A stretch of DNA of 16,173 nt from Rhizobium sp. (GTDB lineage Bacteria > Pseudomonadota > Alphaproteobacteria > Rhizobiales > Rhizobiaceae), in NCBI GenBank assembly GCA_003501385.1, contig DNPN01000022.1, positions 42,127 to 58,299 of the forward strand, in the 5' to 3' direction. Position numbers and translations under genes: made by a program. Shown one piece after another: positions 13,826-16,173 of the stretch (position 1 is the first letter of the stretch; every line of letters starts with the position of its first letter). The notes beneath the pieces are model-generated. The model made no database searches and was not told the origin of the DNA. It worked only from the letters and a program-made list of their open reading frames with translations.

Positions 13826-15927
13826 GTGAGATTGTTTCAATTGGCGCTGGCGACTTTGCGCTTAGCCTTCGCCTGCCAGAGGCAGGCATGCCGGAAATTT
13901 TATCCTTTGGCGCTGCTGCGGTATCGGCCTCGCCACTCTATGAGGTGGAACGCTCCAGCCGTGTGAATGGCATGGACGAGGCCGTGCCCTCTGCCGTGCT
14001 GCTGCCAACGGGCGGCATGGGGTATTTCGGCTGGCCCGCCATTGTTGGCCATCGCATGGGCCGCGATTTTATCCTGCAATTTTCCGGCTGGACGGCCACA
14101 AACAGCGGCAATGTCACGGTACTGAACGCATCCGATAAGGTGGCTACCATTGCAATTGCCATTCGCCTTGAGGTCTTCTCCTCAGGCGTTCTCTCCATGG
14201 CCACCGAGCTGCAAAACCTCGGCAGCTCCGATTATGTGCTGGACCGCTGCATGGCGGCAAGCTTCCTTGTGCCTGCGGGCAAGGTGGATGTTGTCAGTTT
14301 TTCCGGCATGTGGGGGCGTGAATTCCAGACCCGGCGCGAGACGCTGGGCAACGGTATCTGGGCGCAGGAAAGCCGCCGTGGCCGCACATCGCACGACCGT
14401 TTCTCGATGCTGCGCCTTGAAGGCGAAGGCCAGAATTTCGGCGTCACACTCGGCTGGAGCGGCAACCACCAAACCGTGATTGACCGGCTGGATGATGGCC
14501 GTCGCCTTGTGCATCTGGGCGAGCTGTTTGAGCCCGGCGAAATGATTTTGGCTCCCGGCGCACGTTACCAAAGCCCTGTGGCCTATGCGGGCGCAGACAG
14601 CGCCGCCTTCCATGCCTTCGTGCGCAATGATCTTTTGACCTGGCATGGTGGCAAAATGAGCCCGCGCCCGGTGACGCTGAACACCTGGGAAGGCAATTAT
14701 TTCGACCACCAGATGGATTCGCTCAAAGCGCAAGCCACATCTGCTGCCGAGCTGGGCATTGAACGCTTTGTTCTGGACGATGGCTGGTTTGGCAAACGCG
14801 ATGACGACACCACCAGCCTTGGCGATTGGGATATCGACACCCGCAAATATCCCGATGGTTTGAAGCCGCTGATTGATCATGTCACCGGGCTTGGCATGCA
14901 ATTTGGCATCTGGTTTGAGCCGGAAATGGTCAATCCGGTGTCGGAACTGTACAAAGCCCACCCCGATTGGGTTTTGCAGGTGGAAGGGCGGCCCTTGCTG
15001 CTGTCACGTAACCAACTGGTGCTGGACCTCACCCGCGAGGAAGTCAGCGACTACCTGTTTGAAAAGATCGACGCCGTTTTGGCCAAGCACGCCATTGCTT
15101 ACGTCAAATGGGATATGAACCGCGACCTGACCCACGCAGGAGGGCGCGATGGCAAGGCCAAAATTGCCGCCCAGACCCGCGCCGTCTATGCGTTGATGGA
15201 TCGTATTCGCGCTGCCCACCCCAGTGTTGAGATTGAAAGCTGCGCTTCTGGCGGTGGCCGGATTGATTATGGCGCGCTGGCCCGCACCCACCGCGTCTGG
15301 ACATCGGATTGCACCGATGCGCTGGAGCGGCTGGAAATTCAGCGCGGTGCCTCCGCCTTTGTGCCGCCGGAAATTCTCGGCAGCCATATTTCCGCGTCGC
15401 CCAACCACCAGACCGAGCGGCGTCATACCTTGGCGTTCCGGGCGCTGGTGGCCATGGCCTATCATCTGGGTGTTGAGCTGAACCCGCTGGAGCTGGAAGG
15501 CGAAGAGCGCGAAGAGCTGAAAGGCTATATCGCCACCCACAAACGGCTGCGGGATTTGCTGCACGCACCGGGTGCCAATTTCCGCATGGAGCCGAAGGAT
15601 GGACGCTATGTCTGGGGTGCGGCAAGTGCTTCGAAACTCGCGGTTTTTGTGGCCCAAGGTCCGCAAATGGTGGCCGAACAGCCTGAACCGTTGAAGCTTC
15701 CAGCAGACGTCACAAGCCGTGGTGGACGCTGGCGCATTGCGGCTATGCATCCGGCAGAGCCAAGTTTTATCCGCATATCCGAAGGGCAAAAGCGTTTACT
15801 GGCGGGCGAGGTCAGCTTTGATCTCGCAGATCTGGCGCAGGGCGGTTTGCCCTTGCCGATGCTGCGGCCAGAAAGCGCCATTTTGCTGGAAATTGAACTG
15901 ATTGAGGGAGGTACACACCATGGCTGA
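13822..15927 (+). CDS. Alpha-galactosidase, glycoside hydrolase family 36
   Basis: This 701-residue cytoplasmic enzyme (no signal peptide) removes terminal alpha-1,6-galactose from sugars such as melibiose and raffinose. An N-terminal beta-sandwich domain (about 1-280) precedes the TIM-barrel catalytic domain (about 285-580) and a C-terminal beta domain. Diagnostic motifs are FVLDDGWFG (316-324), KWDMNRD (429-435) with nucleophile D431, ESCASGGGR (472-480), and WTSDCTD (493-499) holding the acid/base aspartate, probably D496. Length suits the roughly 700-730 residue bacterial group. The start at 13822 overlaps the permease stop as ATGA; an in-frame ATG at 13699 lies inside the permease gene and is unlikely. 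Its stop overlaps the ATPase gene by 8 bases. Related genes are called melA, agaL or rafA, so I give no symbol. Confidence 0.95.
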   Translation: MSEIVSIGAGDFALSLRLPEAGMPEILSFGAAAVSASPLYEVERSSRVNGMDEAVPSAVLLPTGGMGYFGWPAIVGHRMGRDFILQFSGWTATNSGNVTVLNASDKVATIAIAIRLEVFSSGVLSMATELQNLGSSDYVLDRCMAASFLVPAGKVDVVSFSGMWGREFQTRRETLGNGIWAQESRRGRTSHDRFSMLRLEGEGQNFGVTLGWSGNHQTVIDRLDDGRRLVHLGELFEPGEMILAPGARYQSPVAYAGADSAAFHAFVRNDLLTWHGGKMSPRPVTLNTWEGNYFDHQMDSLKAQATSAAELGIERFVLDDGWFGKRDDDTTSLGDWDIDTRKYPDGLKPLIDHVTGLGMQFGIWFEPEMVNPVSELYKAHPDWVLQVEGRPLLLSRNQLVLDLTREEVSDYLFEKIDAVLAKHAIAYVKWDMNRDLTHAGGRDGKAKIAAQTRAVYALMDRIRAAHPSVEIESCASGGGRIDYGALARTHRVWTSDCTDALERLEIQRGASAFVPPEILGSHISASPNHQTERRHTLAFRALVAMAYHLGVELNPLELEGEEREELKGYIATHKRLRDLLHAPGANFRMEPKDGRYVWGAASASKLAVFVAQGPQMVAEQPEPLKLPADVTSRGGRWRIAAMHPAEPSFIRISEGQKRLLAGEVSFDLADLAQGGLPLPMLRPESAILLEIELIEGGTHHG

Positions 15928-16173
15928 TGTCAGTCTCAAAGGTGTTGCGAAAAATTTTGGCGCATTGAGTGTCATCAAAGGCGTTGACCTTGAGGTCAAG
16001 GATGGCGAGTTCTGCGTGTTTGTTGGCCCGTCTGGCTGCGGCAAATCCACTTTGCTGAGAACCATTGCGGGTCTGGAAGAGATTTCCTCTGGCTCCCTGC
16101 AAATTGCTGGCAAGGATATGACCCGCATTGGCCCGTCTGAACGCGGCGTCGCCATGGTGTTCCAGTCCTATGC
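15920..16173 (+). CDS. ABC sugar transporter ATPase (MalK-type), 5' part only
   Basis: The first 84 codons of a sugar-importer ATPase are present; the rest lies beyond the right edge. Visible motifs are Walker A GPSGCGKST at 36-44 and the Q-loop glutamine Q82 (FQSYA). The ABC signature, Walker B and C-terminal regulatory domain would follow. GGGAGGT lies 7 bases before the ATG, and the gene overlaps the end of the alpha-galactosidase gene by 8 bases, so it is the energy-coupling subunit of this operon. It is similar to but distinct from ugpC: only parts of the nucleotide-binding core match. Confidence 0.95.
   Translation, partial: MADVSLKGVAKNFGALSVIKGVDLEVKDGEFCVFVGPSGCGKSTLLRTIAGLEEISSGSLQIAGKDMTRIGPSERGVAMVFQSY

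Overview
The window looks like a chromosomal or chromid segment from a Rhizobiaceae-type alphaproteobacterium (Rhizobium/Agrobacterium/Allorhizobium). This rests on the style of the genes, the moderately high GC, an intergenic palindrome of a kind common in that family, and the density of ABC-type nutrient importers. The genus is inference. No mobile element, phage, CRISPR array, tRNA or rRNA is visible, and no gene-free stretch reaches 300 bases.

Region 1 (1-5545, minus strand). The left edge cuts through an FMN riboswitch that serves a gene off the window. To its right is a ugp operon, read right to left as ugpB (periplasmic glycerol-3-phosphate/glycerophosphodiester binding protein), ugpA and ugpE (permeases), ugpC (ATPase), and then a TIM-barrel metalloenzyme where E. 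coli carries the phosphodiesterase ugpQ. That last protein keeps a position for all nine metal ligands of endonuclease IV, so it may be a non-homologous phosphodiesterase that replaces UgpQ. A candidate PHO box lies upstream of ugpB. A terminator-like hairpin and a palindromic repeat separate ugpB from ugpA. Together these suggest a phosphate-scavenging cassette that imports glycerophosphodiesters or glycerol-3-phosphate and cleaves them in the cytoplasm.

Region 2 (5577-9631). A LysR-family regulator (minus) is divergent from amaA (L-pipecolate oxidase) and amaB (L-piperideine-6-carboxylate dehydrogenase), which convert L-pipecolate to L-2-aminoadipate. Two adjacent palindromes in the divergent intergenic region are the likely operator. 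Strong terminators close both units.

Region 3 (9630-16173). A MelR-like AraC-family regulator (minus) is divergent from an alpha-galactoside operon. The operon holds a binding protein, two MalF/MalG-type permeases, a cytoplasmic GH36 alpha-galactosidase and a MalK-type ATPase cut by the right edge. The genes after the binding protein are coupled by 1-8 base overlaps. The cassette should import melibiose- or raffinose-type sugars and hydrolyse them inside the cell.

In both ABC operons a strong hairpin sits just after the binding-protein gene, as expected if the binding protein is made in excess over the membrane parts. The most novel lead is the endonuclease-IV-like protein in the ugp operon.
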